From Branchiostoma floridae (taxonomy: Eukaryota; Chordata; Leptocardii; Amphioxiformes; Branchiostomatidae): a DNA stretch of 64,000 bases. A model generated the notes under the pieces. It was not told the origin of the DNA. It searched no databases and saw only the letters and a program-made list of their open reading frames with translations. Positions 48,470-61,600 of this stretch are shown one piece after another (position 1 is the stretch's first letter; each line of letters opens with the position of its first letter). The translations under genes and the position numbers were made by a program. The stretch covers positions 3,175,231-3,239,230 of the forward strand of contig NC_049986.1 in the NCBI RefSeq assembly GCF_000003815.2, written 5' to 3'.

Positions 48470-48830
48470 GCGCTGGCAAAGATATTTTACCGGAGGAATC
48501 AATACGTAGTGTAATGTTAATATGAAATTAGATCACCGAGAAGGAATGCTTTTGTACAGTATTATTGCAAGCTCCGGCAAAACCTATTACTTGCCAGAAA
48601 AACGCCTAGTTATATTTATGTTTGTATGAATCTAGAGCACCGCAAATGAATGCTTGTTTTTTTACAATATTATTGCAAGCGCTGCCAAAATTATGTTTGC
48701 CAGAGGACTGACTACTTAATATCATGTTTATATGAATTTAGAGCAACAGAAAGAAAGGCTTTTTTGTAAAATATTATTCCAAACACTGACAAAACTATTG
48801 TTTACCAAGACTTGAAATGGTTACTTAGTG
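48470..48830. repeat. Tandem repeat, unit about 115 bp (array 2)
   Basis: About three diverged units share ATGTTTATATGAATTTAGAGCA, GAATGCTT and ATATTATTGCAAGC with the array at 45930-46235, about 2.4 kb away in the same orientation. Confidence 0.72.
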
Positions 48831-49333
48831 TTATGACGATGAAGGTTTGACATCCTGGTAATACGATAAGACAAATAGCAGTTACTCAAGTGACTGAATA
48901 TGATTTTGGAAACTGTCAGACGTTTTATATTGTATCCATTAGTTTTCGTGTGACACTGAAAATAATGGTAGAAACTCGTTTTTATACCCTAAAAGTATGA
49001 AATCAAATGCAAAACAGCTGAAGACAATTTCAGATTGTCAAATAGTAAAAAAAAACACAGTCAATTTGAAGAGAGTTTTTTTTTATTTATCAATAGGAGA
49101 CAAGGGTACTATAAAATAAGGTCAAAGTTGATGCAAATGAGTCAATTAGCTCCTGTTGTTTCTCTTACAGCAGCTAACGTTTACTCTCTGGGCTGAGAGC
49201 ATCCAATTATGTACATCAACTTTGTCTTGACCTTGATAAACGTATGCTCCCTAAAAACTTAAATGCGCGACAAATATATATGTGTGCACATCAATATCTT
49301 ATCACTTTCCTTCTGTCCACCGGACAAAAAAGC

Positions 49334-49969
49334 ATGCCTCACGTCTGCGACATTTGTGATCGGGAATTTGATCGTGCGTTCAACCTCGATCGTCATCTGG
49401 AAAGAAAACACCGAGACAAGTCAGGTGTTGCCTCGGGAGAAGTCGTCGTTGATGCCGAGACGGGGTCTTACCGGGAACGCGATGTTTTTGACGACTCCGA
49501 CGTGCCATCTGACCACGACACGGACACGGTTGGTTCCGAAGATTCGATGGCGTCACAAGATGAAGAAAGCGTCTCAGACGTCAAATCTGTGATGGGCTCC
49601 GAGCAGGGAGACTCCACAGAAGAAACCGACAGCGACCAAAGTGATTCCGAGAGTGATACAAGGACAGATGTGTCCTCCGGGACGGTTTCATCTGATGAAA
49701 GTGAACGCACTGGCTACGACAGCGGCTACCACAGCGGTGACGAGGAGGAGTGGACACTCTATCGAGACTGGTCCATCGCACTACCTCACCAGCCAGGCGA
49801 TGTTCCTCAAAGTGTCATCAAACAGACGAAGCGTGCTGGCAAAAAGTTTTATCTAATAGAGTTCGATGCGTTGCCTCGTTACAGTTATGAGATCGAATAC
49901 GGCAAGAAGTGGGTCTCAGAACAGACACTGATGAAAAAAATATGGTTACCTCGTCCTGAAGTAATGTGA
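49334..49969 (+). CDS. Single C2H2 finger, acidic linker and possible chromo-like C-terminus
   Basis: From the ATG at 49334 the frame gives 211 residues. I chose this start because the zinc finger follows at once and a pyrimidine-rich AAAAAG acceptor-like string lies just before it; the frame is open 90 bases further upstream. Residues 4-26 form one C2H2 finger (CDICDREF, then HLERKH). About 110 residues of Asp/Glu/Ser-rich, presumably disordered sequence follow. The last 60 residues are ordered-looking, with KKFYLIEFDALPRY and KWVSEQTLMKKIW. The Y-L-[IV]-x-[FW] ... W-[VE]-x-E-x-L pattern is reminiscent of a chromodomain or a retroelement chromo-like fold. That is inference. The protein is probably nuclear. 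It may be one exon of a larger gene, or derived from a transposable element. I do not recognise a named family. Confidence 0.6.
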   Translation: MPHVCDICDREFDRAFNLDRHLERKHRDKSGVASGEVVVDAETGSYRERDVFDDSDVPSDHDTDTVGSEDSMASQDEESVSDVKSVMGSEQGDSTEETDSDQSDSESDTRTDVSSGTVSSDESERTGYDSGYHSGDEEEWTLYRDWSIALPHQPGDVPQSVIKQTKRAGKKFYLIEFDALPRYSYEIEYGKKWVSEQTLMKKIWLPRPEVM

Positions 49970-50189
49970 GGTCGCCATATCGTTTGCAGTACAACTTTTC
50001 TTTCCTGATGTGATACCATGTTTCACATATAGGACGAAATATACGTTGGTTATGAATTCCTTGATATATTTTTTATACACATCAAGTGATAGGATCACCG
50101 TACACTACTGTCTTTTGTGTTGTTGTGTTGATATATGCCTACATAACAGGCACGTACAGGGCAAATACGTATGCGTTACTTAACACCAA

Positions 50190-50715
50190 CATACTTACTC
50201 ACTTACTCCGGAGCATACTCCGGAGCAGTTTTTTTTTACTCCGGAGCAGTGTTTTTACTCCGCAGCAACACGTATAGTTACTTCAAAGCAATGATTCACT
50301 GCATGTACATATAAATGGTATATGTTTGTACGTACATGACAAATATACATACTTACAACAAATATACTTACTCATTTACTCCGGAGCATACTCCGGAGCA
50401 ATATTTTTACTCCGAAGCAGTGTTTTTACTCCGGAGCAGTGTTTTTACTCCGGAGCACCACGTATAGTTACTCCAAAGCAATGTTTCACTGCATGTACAT
50501 ATAGATGGTATGTGTTTGTACGTACATGACAAATATACATACTTACAACAAATATACTTACTTACAACAAATATACTTACTCACTTACTCCGGAGCATAC
50601 TCCGGAGCAGTATTTTTTTACTCCGGAGCATTGTTTTTACTCCGGAGCAACACGTATAGTTACTCCGAAGCATTCATTCACTGCCAGTACATATAGATGG
50701 TATATATTCATACGT
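50190..50715. repeat. Triplicated segment rich in CTCCGGAG palindromes
   Basis: Three units of about 175-210 bp each contain TACTCCGGAGCATACTCCGG, three to four further ACTCCGGAGCA strings separated by T-runs, CACGTATAGTTACTCC, and a GTACATATAGATGGTAT end. In all there are about 11 copies of the perfect 8-bp palindrome CTCCGGAG. ACAAATATACATACTTAC strings join the units. Confidence 0.88.
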
Positions 50716-50739
50716 AAAACTAACCTATACGATAAAACT

Positions 50740-51768
50740 AGATAAACTAGAGTTCGGCGACCTCATACCTCCATGAATATTTAGAGCTTTGAATTTGTTA
50801 ATTTCATGCAAATGACTTAACATTACCATGATTTATGCATGGTGTTGTTCATCATTGAATAATGTACAGTACACATGTCACAAGTAAAATTCCCAATTCA
50901 AATCATTAATCATTAAGTTGTTTTGCAATTTCTGCATAAATTATGCAAATAAGTTCCTCATTTGCATATTTGATATCTGCATATGTTTCACCGATTATAA
51001 TTAACAAGTGTTACATTTTTCGAAGTCCAGTTATTGCAAACAATGGAATTATATAATTTCCTCATTCATTGAGTAAATTAAGTCCTTATTTGCATAAAAT
51101 GCATATCATTATGAACATCTTTGTCTAAGCTACCTGCATACCTAAAATGCAGGCAATCCGCCGTTCCTTTCTGTAGTTATCCTCTTTGGAGTGTCTTGAC
51201 AAAAACGCCCCTGCAGTTCCACAATTAAATGTTAGGGGACTGAAACTTTATCATGACGCTAAAAGCTATCTACCATCCAAATGTCACGACCATATCACGT
51301 ACGAGACAAGAGGTACATTGAAAAAACTGCTATGATAGAATATTCTCATTAATTATGCAAATTTACTCCTATTTTGCATAATTAGTATTTTATATTGTAC
51401 AACATTGTCTAAGGTACCTACATACCAAAAATCATGAAAATCCGTTGTTCCCTTCTTGAGTTATCCTCGTCAGAAGTTTTTGACAAAAATACCCCTGCTA
51501 TCCCAAAACTAGACGCTAGGGGGCCCAAACTTATGTCATTTTTTCCTGAGCACAAGAGCTATCTAATACTTAAAAATCTTGACCATACCTTGTTCAGAAC
51601 ACGGAGATAGCAAAACCGGAAGCTGAGCTGCAGTACCAAGGTCACACACCATGGGGCCCAAAATTGGCCTTGACCTTTGTCTTCCCAACCCCTATTCACA
51701 TACCAAATATCATCGTAGTCCATGAATAGGTTCTCAAGTTATGATGTTCACAAATATGCGGACACACA

Positions 51769-51824
<56 letters not shown>

Positions 51825-51868
51825 GACAGACACACTCAAAACTATACCTCCATTTTTTCATGGAGGTA
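50740..51868 (+). repeat. Dispersed TACCTCCATGAA-family repeat, longest copy
   Basis: It begins with GTTCGGCGACCTCATACCTCCATGAA-like sequence and ends TTCATGGAGGTA at 51857-51868, so it has 12-bp inverted ends at 50766-50777 and 51857-51868. It contains a (CA)n tract at about 51769-51820. Three partial relatives lie elsewhere in the window. It is non-coding. Confidence 0.82.
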
Positions 51869-52084
51869 ATAAAGAAAAAAGGAAGGCCTCCCGGCGTTTA
51901 GCCTTACGACCAGGGCAAGTAAGGTCATGTCTCACGAGAGGGGGTGGGGGTGTTAGGGGGTGGGGTGTAAGAATTTCCTCGGTAGGTAAGAAGGTCGACC
52001 TGAGCCTTGGTTCAACAAAAAAATAGATAAAAAAAGATAAAGGTAAGGTATACCTTACAACAAGGCCAAATATGGGCATGTCTC

Positions 52085-52295
52085 TCACGATTGGAGGGGG
52101 GTCATTAGAGGGGGGGGGTCATGGGGGTTGTCATAGTTACCTTGGTGGGTCAAAAGGTCGACTTGACCCCTGTTTCACCCCTACCCAGAGCTCAGAAAAT
52201 ATCCCTAGACTAGGCCGTCAGACGATGACCTCTGACCTGCTCCACCTTGCTCCAGAATAATAATAGTCAGCGTGTCCCTACTATACTACTGATAT
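52085..52295 (+). repeat. Dispersed repeat, inverted copy at window end
   Basis: The segment TTGGTGGGTCAAAAGGTCGACTT through CGTGTCCCTACTATACT recurs reverse-complemented at about 63826-63985. By eye the two are about 90 percent alike. An older relative of the GGTCGAC part lies at about 51970-52010. Confidence 0.88.
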
Positions 52296-53150
52296 TTCTA
52301 GAAAGGAAAAATACCAGATTGTCATTTATTTGAAATGCACTACACAGCTTGGTTTAGAAGGTGGGAGGGGGCTGTATCTGTTTATCAGTGTCACTGTTTG
52401 CATCAGAACTTGCCAAACAACTTTGTCCACTTAACTGGACTAATTCAGGAAATGGCTCCTGAAGACAAAAACTTGTGTCTTGTGTAATTCGTGGGATCTG
52501 TCGCTTTTTTCAACTCATGGCATAGAAATTGGACACAGTGCGAGGTAAACATAGTATACTACTGTGAGTGCGTTTTATGGTCTTCAAGGTAAGACAGATT
52601 TAAGGCCTATTTGTGTTGTAACTTTTGGTGTTGAATATGATTTGAGACATTGGGGAGATCAGATCGCCATTATGATTACAGGAGAAGGGTTCAAAGTGTT
52701 TAAGTATATCTTCGTTTCATTCTAGCCCGTTGCTGCCCACATCATGTACTCTTTGATAGCAACTGTCATAGTTTTCAGATCAAAACCATGAAAGTTTTTG
52801 TATTTTCCTCAGGTGGAAGCCCCTGTCACAAATTCAGGGCATTACCCAACGATTAGACAATGTTCCTCAAACAACCCCTATTGACGTTAGTATTGTGTAT
52901 AGTAGCGTGCAATGCACCCTGTCTAGCTTCATTTGGCTCCGTAGCTGTATTAAAGAACGTGAATATGAAAAATTAATTATAAAGACTGTTAGGTAATCTC
53001 GCCGACCAATACCAAAACAAAGATGACCTTGCTCAGTTCTAAACACACAACCAGGGTCTGAAAAAGCTCGGGGGCATAATCAGCTAGCTATGTGTGGCAT
53101 GGAGTAAAAGGTTTACGGTTGAGACCACATTGTGAACACCACAATAACAA
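52296..53150. other. Gene-free stretch
   Basis: No exon recognised. It may include the promoter and an untranslated first exon of the LRR-FN3 gene, since an acceptor-like TTTTGTCAACAG precedes its first coding exon at 53861. Confidence 0.45.
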
Positions 53151-53800
53151 GAGTTCCGAGACCTCTTGTCTCCACGAAATATTCTGACTATGCAAATGAC
53201 ATGTCTACATAATGTATGCTTGGTTTTATACACATTTAACTAACTTACACTATGCCTAATCATTTACTGTACCACTTAGAAATAGACTCATCTACATAAC
53301 CGGTAATCTATTAAACACGTATTTCAGTACTATAATGGAAAAAACTGCAAGCAGGGATTTTTCTCATTAAATAAGCAAATTTATTTAGATTAAGAGTCAA
53401 CTTCCACTTCATTATGTATATCTCAGTCTATGATACCTACATAGTAAATATCATGAATATCCGTCGTTTGTTCAGTTATTGTCGTTGGCAAAGTTTGACA
53501 AAAAATACCCCTGCAGTTCCAAGCAAGCTCCCAGGGGCCAAGCATATATAACCACTTCCTTACATTGCAGGTTATCCGTCACCGAAAAGTCAACATAATA
53601 TATTATCCGGGTCAAAAGATAAAATTAACAAAAATTGTGCTGCAGTAGCAAGGTCAACACTCAGGGGCCCAAAGTTGACCTTAACATTTATTTTCCCAAC
53701 ATCTATCTACGTGATAAATATGATCGTGTCCATCCAGAGGTACTTGAGTTATGCTGACTAGAAAAATCCGGAAACAAAGACTTAGCCACAGCCACGCAGA
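53150..53800 (+). repeat. Dispersed TACCTCCATGAA-family repeat, copy 4
   Basis: A diverged copy starting AACAAGAGTTCCGAGACCTC, with GTCTCCACGAAATATT, CCCCTGCAGTTCCAAG and AGGGGCCCAAAGTTGACC in the same order as the copy at 50740. It ends before the (CA)n segment, about 60 bases upstream of the first coding exon of the LRR-FN3 gene. Confidence 0.72.
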
Positions 53801-53866
53801 TATATGACATATAAGGCTGCATGACAAATATCTTTGTATCCCATATCCTTTTGTCAACAGCTGGAT

Positions 53867-56800
53867 ATGATGGCGTGCAGGTTGGCGTCTTGTCTGGTGC
53901 AATATGCGCATGTGCTCGCAGTCGTCATCAGTGTGGTGTCTGCCCAGTCCTGTGCAACTCAATGCCGATGTGAAGGTATATTGCAAAATACAAAGAAACT
54001 ACTAGTTGGCATTCTTGATACAAATCTGCAATAAGATTGCAATGTGAACTGATTTCGTAAGTGTTGTCTGTTTTGTTCCAAGTTGGCATTTCAATATCTT
54101 CTACTATCTCTAAACGTAGTATTATGCAAACGTTTGGGGATGCTTTACTGTCATCCTCCGTCTACAGGTAGGTTTTCTAACGTCGAAATCTGTGTAGATT
54201 TCTTTACCAATTAGCATAATAATATACAGTATTGTGATGAAATTTGTCTGGATTACATGAGTAGAATCTGAGCCGACTCAGCAACTAAGAGTCCACTCCA
54301 AAACACGTGTGTACATCCAGTCATAGTGTGTCGTGCTGAATATATTAACCGTGCAATTAAATTGAACCCAAGGTACCACCATGGACTGCAGTCACGGGGC
54401 TCTTTCAGGATTCCCAACAGATCTACTCGTACCGTCTTCAACAAAAATCCTAGTGATGAGCGACAATCTGATAACAAGAGTTCCTCCAACTCCCGCCATT
54501 CCAAACCTGTTGGAACTGAACCTGGAAGATAACTTCATCACTGAACTTACACATACTTCTTCCCGTTTGCGACCAAATCTTCAGATCCTTCGTCTTGGAG
54601 GCAATAAGATCATTAATGTCGCCAATTCTGCTTTCGATGGACTGTCCCAACTCGTGAAACTGTATCTGAATCGTAACAACATCGAAACTATAGAAGCATT
54701 TGGAAGTTTGTCTGGTCCAAGTAGTTTGGAGCTGCTGGACTTTCAGAAAAACAAACTCACGTCTATATCGATCGGCACGTTCACAGGGATCCCGCTGCTT
54801 ACGGAACAACATCTCAAAGATAGAAGATGGGAGCTTTGGTCATCTTAAGAAGTTACGTGTCCTGTATCTGAATTCCAACCAAATCCTTCAGCTGACCAAC
54901 GCGACATTCTTTGGTATGTCCTCCTTAAACCGTCTAACTTTGAGTAACAACAAGATACTGAATCTGCCAGATATGGCCTTCAAAGGAGCCGGATCGCTGG
55001 AGTATCTGGACCTGACATCTAACAGCATCTCTACAATCACTCAGGCAGCATTCTCTGGGTTGTTGAATCTTACTGCTCTGTCTCTTAACAAAAATAATAT
55101 CAGCTCTATTGAGGATGGCGCGTTTCGAGATCTTGTCAAACTACACTCTTTGGCCGTGTGGGACAATAATCTGCATGACATCTCAGCGTCAACTTTCCTA
55201 GGACTTGCTCCTGAAGATAGAACAGACAATACTGGGCTGGAGGTGAGCATTCAACATTTCCGTATGATTGAATGTCTTGTATATAATTATATGGAAAAGC
55301 TTCGATGTATTGAATGTAGCTTTAGATACCCCCCCCCCACCCTGTATGTTATTTGACAAAGTTTTACTACAACGTAAAAAGGTAAAAGATACAGTCTAGG
55401 TATAGGATATAGTGGTTATTTACAAGTAAACACTTACCGTACTCTCGTCTCTTAAAGGTGTTGTACCTCGCTGGCAATCGTCTCACAACCATCACGAAGA
55501 ATGATTTTGCCAGGCTCACAAAACTGACGTTTTTGACGCTTTTCGTAAGTTGAACGTACTACAATTTCTTCTATCCCAGTAGAACAATGAAAAGCATACA
55601 TTGCTATGACGTATACCTAAAATACAACACGATGCATTCCGTATCACCTGAGGTGCAAACTTGACCGCGGGTCGGTTCGACGCCCGAAGGCCGGAGATTG
55701 AACCGACCCACGGGAAGGCTGAGATCGAGGGTGATGCGTAATGTAAGGTGTTGCATTTACCATGTCGTACCCTGCCGTAACAACAACATTGCGAATATCC
55801 GAAAATCGGCATCAAATTTTTTGACAGCGAAAAACCCGAATTGCGTTCGAATTATGCCATGGAAGCACCCATTCGAACGCTATCCCGGGCCAGGTATAAC
55901 AAGAGAAAATAATTACAAATTCTTGAAGTTATATTTCTGCTTTCAAGAAGAGTAATATTTTCTCAGCTCAGTTTTTCTATGTGGTTAAGCGTTGTAAATG
56001 TAGTTTGTAATGCTTTCCGTGGTTGTTAGGACATTGACACACCCATACCAAAGCTGATCTTGTTGTTAAGACACGATGAGACAGAATATAGCATAGTTAG
56101 TATCAATTATTAATAACATGCATTGTAAAAAGGCACTGTTAAATGGAAGTTGACCTTTATTCATATATTTACCTCAATATTGAATTAATGTTAACATATT
56201 CATCGCGCACTACTATTACCGACGTTTTGGCCTGTGAACTGTAAAGACTATATGAAATATTAAATGCCAAATATGCTAATAGCTTATTACCTTTTGCAAC
56301 TCATAAACAGCGCAACGATATTACAAGTGAGGGACTCGAAGATGGTTCATTTGCCAATCTTGGGAACCTTGTCTATCTAAGTCTTTACGCCAACTCTCTG
56401 ACCAACATTTCTGCAGCCACATTTGAAGGTACATAGCTTAAACATCATTCATTAGGTTCATAACAAGCAGTATTTATCCTCGGCGACGATGATGTAGCAT
56501 AGCATAACTCACTTTAAGTTCAGAGACATTTATGAAAATATGGGGGTAAAGTATAAGTCAGTTATTATTAATTAGTTGCACAACGGATAACTGCACATTT
56601 TTGTTAATTTCATGGAACCCTAAAGTCCAGTAGGCATGCGGCCAACCTGAATAACTTCGCCTTGTTGCTTCATCCGGATAATTGCATAAGAGTGCTGACA
56701 GATGGGGAGTGCAATTGAACGACTTCTACTGTATCACAAATTGAATCACTTGTTGCGTCATTATAATAAGGCTTCGACGTCCATGCAATAAGATACGCAA

Positions 56801-58634
56801 GTAAGTAGTCAAGCAACAGGATAGATAAGTAAAAGGTAATACGTTTCAGATAGCATCCACTACCTATGTCACCACGTAGACCCTGAACTTTGTCTTGCCA
56901 AGTCAAGACCTTCCCACAATCTATCACCTGAGCCTCTTGAGTTCTGTTGGCCTGAGTACACGTGTTAGGTATGATTTTTCCAAGTTACCTTTCAGAAATG
57001 ACTTACAACTTAGATTTTCCATTTTTTCAGGTATCCATAGATATTACAATCAGTTCACGCGGGATAACCTTTGACCGCAATCATCTCTTGCATCAGCCTT
57101 GAAAACGACTGGTCCTACCAGTTTGCAACATTACAATTACAAGATTGACGTTTTGGTGCTGTTTGTTTCAAAAGAGTATGTGAAACCCGGCCAGAACTAT
57201 ACTAATCTTTCGGCCTGAATAAAGGGGCTCTCCCGGGCATTTCACGGGCTGTTTTGGGATACTTTCGGGCGTGACACCAACGCGACCCTTGGGTATCTCT
57301 GCGGGTACCGAGGTATGTTTTAGGCACGACTGCACTGGGCACCGGGGCAAATCTGTGGCTTCGGGCCCGGTCGGTGCTACACCCTCTCTCTAGCCTTACG
57401 GGCACCCGTGTAAATATGACGGCAGCATTTTAGGGACCGCTCATTATTATTCTTGTTGAGGGCAAGAGTGTACATTCTCTCATATTGGGTCTCTTTAACC
57501 TCTCTGTCCAGTGTATCAGTAGAATTGACTTTGTCTAATTTTGTTTGCTTTGTGATTTTGGACTGTGTAACATTTGCCTTCATTCATTAACACACCGATT
57601 CAAGTCTCAACCATTGACGAAAGGTAGCGGATGCTACCTGAAACATCTTAAATCTATCCTGTTGCAAGGCTAGCTGTTCTCTTGCTGACCGGATGCCAGT
57701 TATCATCTTTATTGCACAGACGTTGTTTTACGTCTGTCACCTTCCACAGGGCAATTCTTCCTGCTTTACATTGTACTAAAATACGTGTGTCGCTGCGCAC
57801 AGATGCAGTCAGGAACTCAAAGTACTTTGCGTTTCTGATCGCATCTGTAGGCAGCGACACCTATGATATCAATATTTGTTATATAGGTCTTGGCAAAACA
57901 AAGATCAAGGTCTTTGTTGATCCTACCTAGCGGTTATCATTGGTAATACAGAAGAACCACCTGTTTCTGTATCCTATTTTCGACATGCTGTGGTCGTATT
58001 TTCATAGGGTTGGTGTCTCTGGAGTCATTGGGTCTTGGAAACAACCAGATTCAAAACTACCCTCCATTTGTTTTTGCCAACATGCCATCTCTAACAACCA
58101 TCAACCTATCCAGGTATGTATATATTTATCAGTTATTCCATAGACAATGTCAAATGTTCAGAAAGACTACATGTTCCTTAGACAATCATCAGGCATATAC
58201 ATTAACCATTTAAAAAAACCATTTAAGTACTCGCCACGTTGTCGAATTCCCTCGCAAAGCAAAATACTTAGTGTGGACTTTGTTATGACTGTTCATTTAT
58301 TTTAGGGCACATATTAGCATAACTCAATGTCACATCATCGAAACCAGAAAGAAAAAAAAACGAAAGAAATAACACTTGAAAATTGTGCTTTTATGTGCAT
58401 TAGCCATAGATCCTTTGGTTTCACCTTGCATCCTAATACGTTCGGCAACCTAGCGGCACTCCGTCATCTGAATATTGCTAATGTAGTGAGCGTCTCGCCG
58501 GGTATGATTTTATAATTTATTTTTATTTTTTATTTGTCTGTAAAAAAACCTTTTCGGGCTTTTAACATGTATCAGTCTCTCTTTCTTTCTCTCCCCCCTC
58601 TCTCTATGCACACACACACACACGCACACACACT

Positions 58635-58669
<35 letters not shown>

Positions 58670-61600
58670 GTGTGTGTGTGAGTGTGTGTTTGTGTGTATT
58701 CTATCTCTCTTTCTAACGTTATAACAAATTATATACATATTTATAACTACAGGAAAACTAATGCGAAAATTATCTACGTTAACGTTGTACTTAGCCAAAT
58801 TAGGAAATTGTTTCTTGTTTCAAGTTTAAATGTATATTTTTTATTGGAGTATCCTGTGTTGTCTTTTTGCAGTATGGTTATGCTTTATACCTACGATAAG
58901 TTAATGTTTTCTACCTTTAGGTGTGTTTCGACACCTTCCTTGTCTCCAAACAGTATGGATGGGGGGCAGACTTACCTGCGATTGTGATATACTTGATCTA
59001 GCGACATGGCTGAATAGAACAGGTACATATGCATCACTTGAACTACAATTGACGTATATTCTAATTGATTTTACAAAAGCTTTCAGATGATTATGATTTC
59101 CCGACATCTTTCATATGAAAATGTTACGGTGTCATCGTGGACACAGGTTCGGTTACTGGTTCGACTGTCAAATCCTAGCTAGATTTGTGGCCTTACAAAT
59201 CTAAGTCAAGCGTAAGTGGGTGGATGAATGTCAATTCAAAACAGTTGACGCTGTGGAATTAAGGAATGAATTGGGCTTCCCCTTGCCAAAGACAGGCCCC
59301 TTACTCGTCTTCATTAGTTCTATTGGCGACCCTATTCAGGCTCAAAAATAGATACATTTACCTTTAACTAAGCATAATTCCTACCGTTTCTTTTGTATAT
59401 AGCCGTGACTGCTCGACCGCATGCTCTCACGTCAGAGCCTGTAAAATGCTACAATCCAAGTCACCTGAGGAATGTGCCTCTCATAGACCTACGAGAGGAA
59501 GACTTGCGAATGACGTGCCCAGCGACAACAGAACCACCATCAACACAATCTACTGATCAGATCTGGTAGGTTTTCAAACTGATGAGTCTTTATGCGTCCT
59601 TTATTGCCTTTGCCAAAAAGGCTATGGAATTGGTTGCATCGTTTAAATGAAAATATTACCATTGAAAGCTTTGAAGTTTAGACTATTCCGTTCAAATCCG
59701 TTAATATGCCACTGATCTGTGCCCTTGGGGAAGGCATATTTTACACGACTTTCTTTGCTTCACTCAGGTAGAAATAAGTACCTAGCTTCCGTTATTAGAG
59801 CCATCCCAAGAATAGGAATTTAAATGAACGACCTATGTTTGAGACACACGCTGAACTCGCTTAAGAACCCAACAAACTTCACGATAAAGTATAGGATCCC
59901 CTTGGTGTAAGTGGTTCAAATCCTACAGTCCTATGATGCTATCTGTCGCATTGAGGTCACCTGTTTTAGCGCCGAATGACAGCCACTCCATACCATTGTG
60001 ATTTAGCCCCGCCTATTATAAGCTCCTCTCAATTCAGCCTGCTCAGAGAGAGTAGTCTGCCCAGTCAATAAGACAGTATCTTAATTGGTAAATACTATGA
60101 ATACTAATTTGTCTGCCATGATTGTTGTCTTTCTCTCTTATCACATGTGATGCTTCATCTTTTGTACAGCCCAACAACCTCTCCTACAACTGAAGTTATG
60201 ACGTCTTCTCGTCTTGTCACAACTCCGAGGCCAACACCACCACTTCCCTCGTCCTTTAGAACAGCACAACCAGGAACCTGCCCCGGTCCACAGGACGTCA
60301 CCATCCAAAACGTACAGGACTCTCGTACCGACATTCAGTGGTCTCACGGAGGTAAAGCCGTTAGTACGGACCTGACAGGATTCGTCATTCAGTACCAAAT
60401 CTTTGGTCACCAGTCGTGGATGACAACACAAGAGATTCACTCGCGTGGCCGGCAGTACACCATATTGGATCTTCTTCCCGACACGCCTTACAAAGCCTGT
60501 GTTGCTGTTCTCTGCAAGGATGAGCTGGTACAACCAGGACTGGACCACTGTGTGGACTTTACAACCGGATCAGCATCTCTATCTCAGGCAACAGTAGGCT
60601 TAGCCGTTGGCATCCCCTCGTTGGTCATCATCCTAGGCCTTTTGGCAGCAATCTGGAAAATGAGAGGACGTTCCTCTTCGGAACATAACGCCGGTTACAC
60701 AGCTGAATGCCCTCATCGTCAGGTAATAACAAAATTTTGTTTGCAATTCAATGAATGTGATTTGTTTTCTGTGCATAACATACATGCTATTACTGTCTCG
60801 CCCACTATGAAGACCCTCCCCTTAAAGTTTGTGGCCTCATTGAGAATGATTTTCGAAATGAGAATGAAAGAAATTTTTTTTTCAAATTTGACCTTACATG
60901 GATATGAATAAACAGGGTTGAAATGTCTGCAATAATGGGGTTCACGATTCTGCGTAAACATTCGAAGGGTCAAAGGTGAAGACTCTATACACATCCTACC
61001 AGCCTCCGTCTGCATTGGCCAGACATGTTCTGTTCATGTCACAGGGGCCCTAAACCTTTGACCATGCGCAATTAGAATAGTGAATCTCCCTATTCTCTTC
61101 ACTTAGAGGGCATGTTCTCATTCACATTACTAACGAGTTTCTATCTACAGGAAGCGGATCCAAGGGTGCAGTTGGTAGTACTAGTAGTGAAGGTTCAGAC
61201 ATGTGTTTGTTAATTTATTCAAGGGCCCTCATCTTTAACCTTGTGTATGCATAATTAGAATAGAGGCCATCTTCTCATATGCATGGCTAACGAGGTTCCG
61301 TCTTGACCTATAGGAAGCGGATCAAAGCAGGGCTGACTGTGCAGTTGTTCATCGAGAGAATGAGTACCAAAACTCAGCGTTCCCAAGAGAGTCCGCAACA
61401 GGCAGTATCACCAGCTCGTATCTGGACTTGGGCAGAGCTGCGGACATGCTGAACTCAACAGGTTCGTAATGAAACTATGGTGTTGTTTATTTGTCCGCTT
61501 GTTTAGTCTTTTTGTCTGTTTGTTAAGTCTTTATTGATCGAATAGAAAAATGCATCATTATATTCTCAACTAATACGATAACATAAATGCATAACCTCAG

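Noticed and set aside
49244-49333. Thirty extra N-terminal codons for the single-finger protein
   Set aside because: The upstream part includes a pyrimidine-rich acceptor-like region and lacks protein-like composition. The ATG at 49334 sits directly before the finger.
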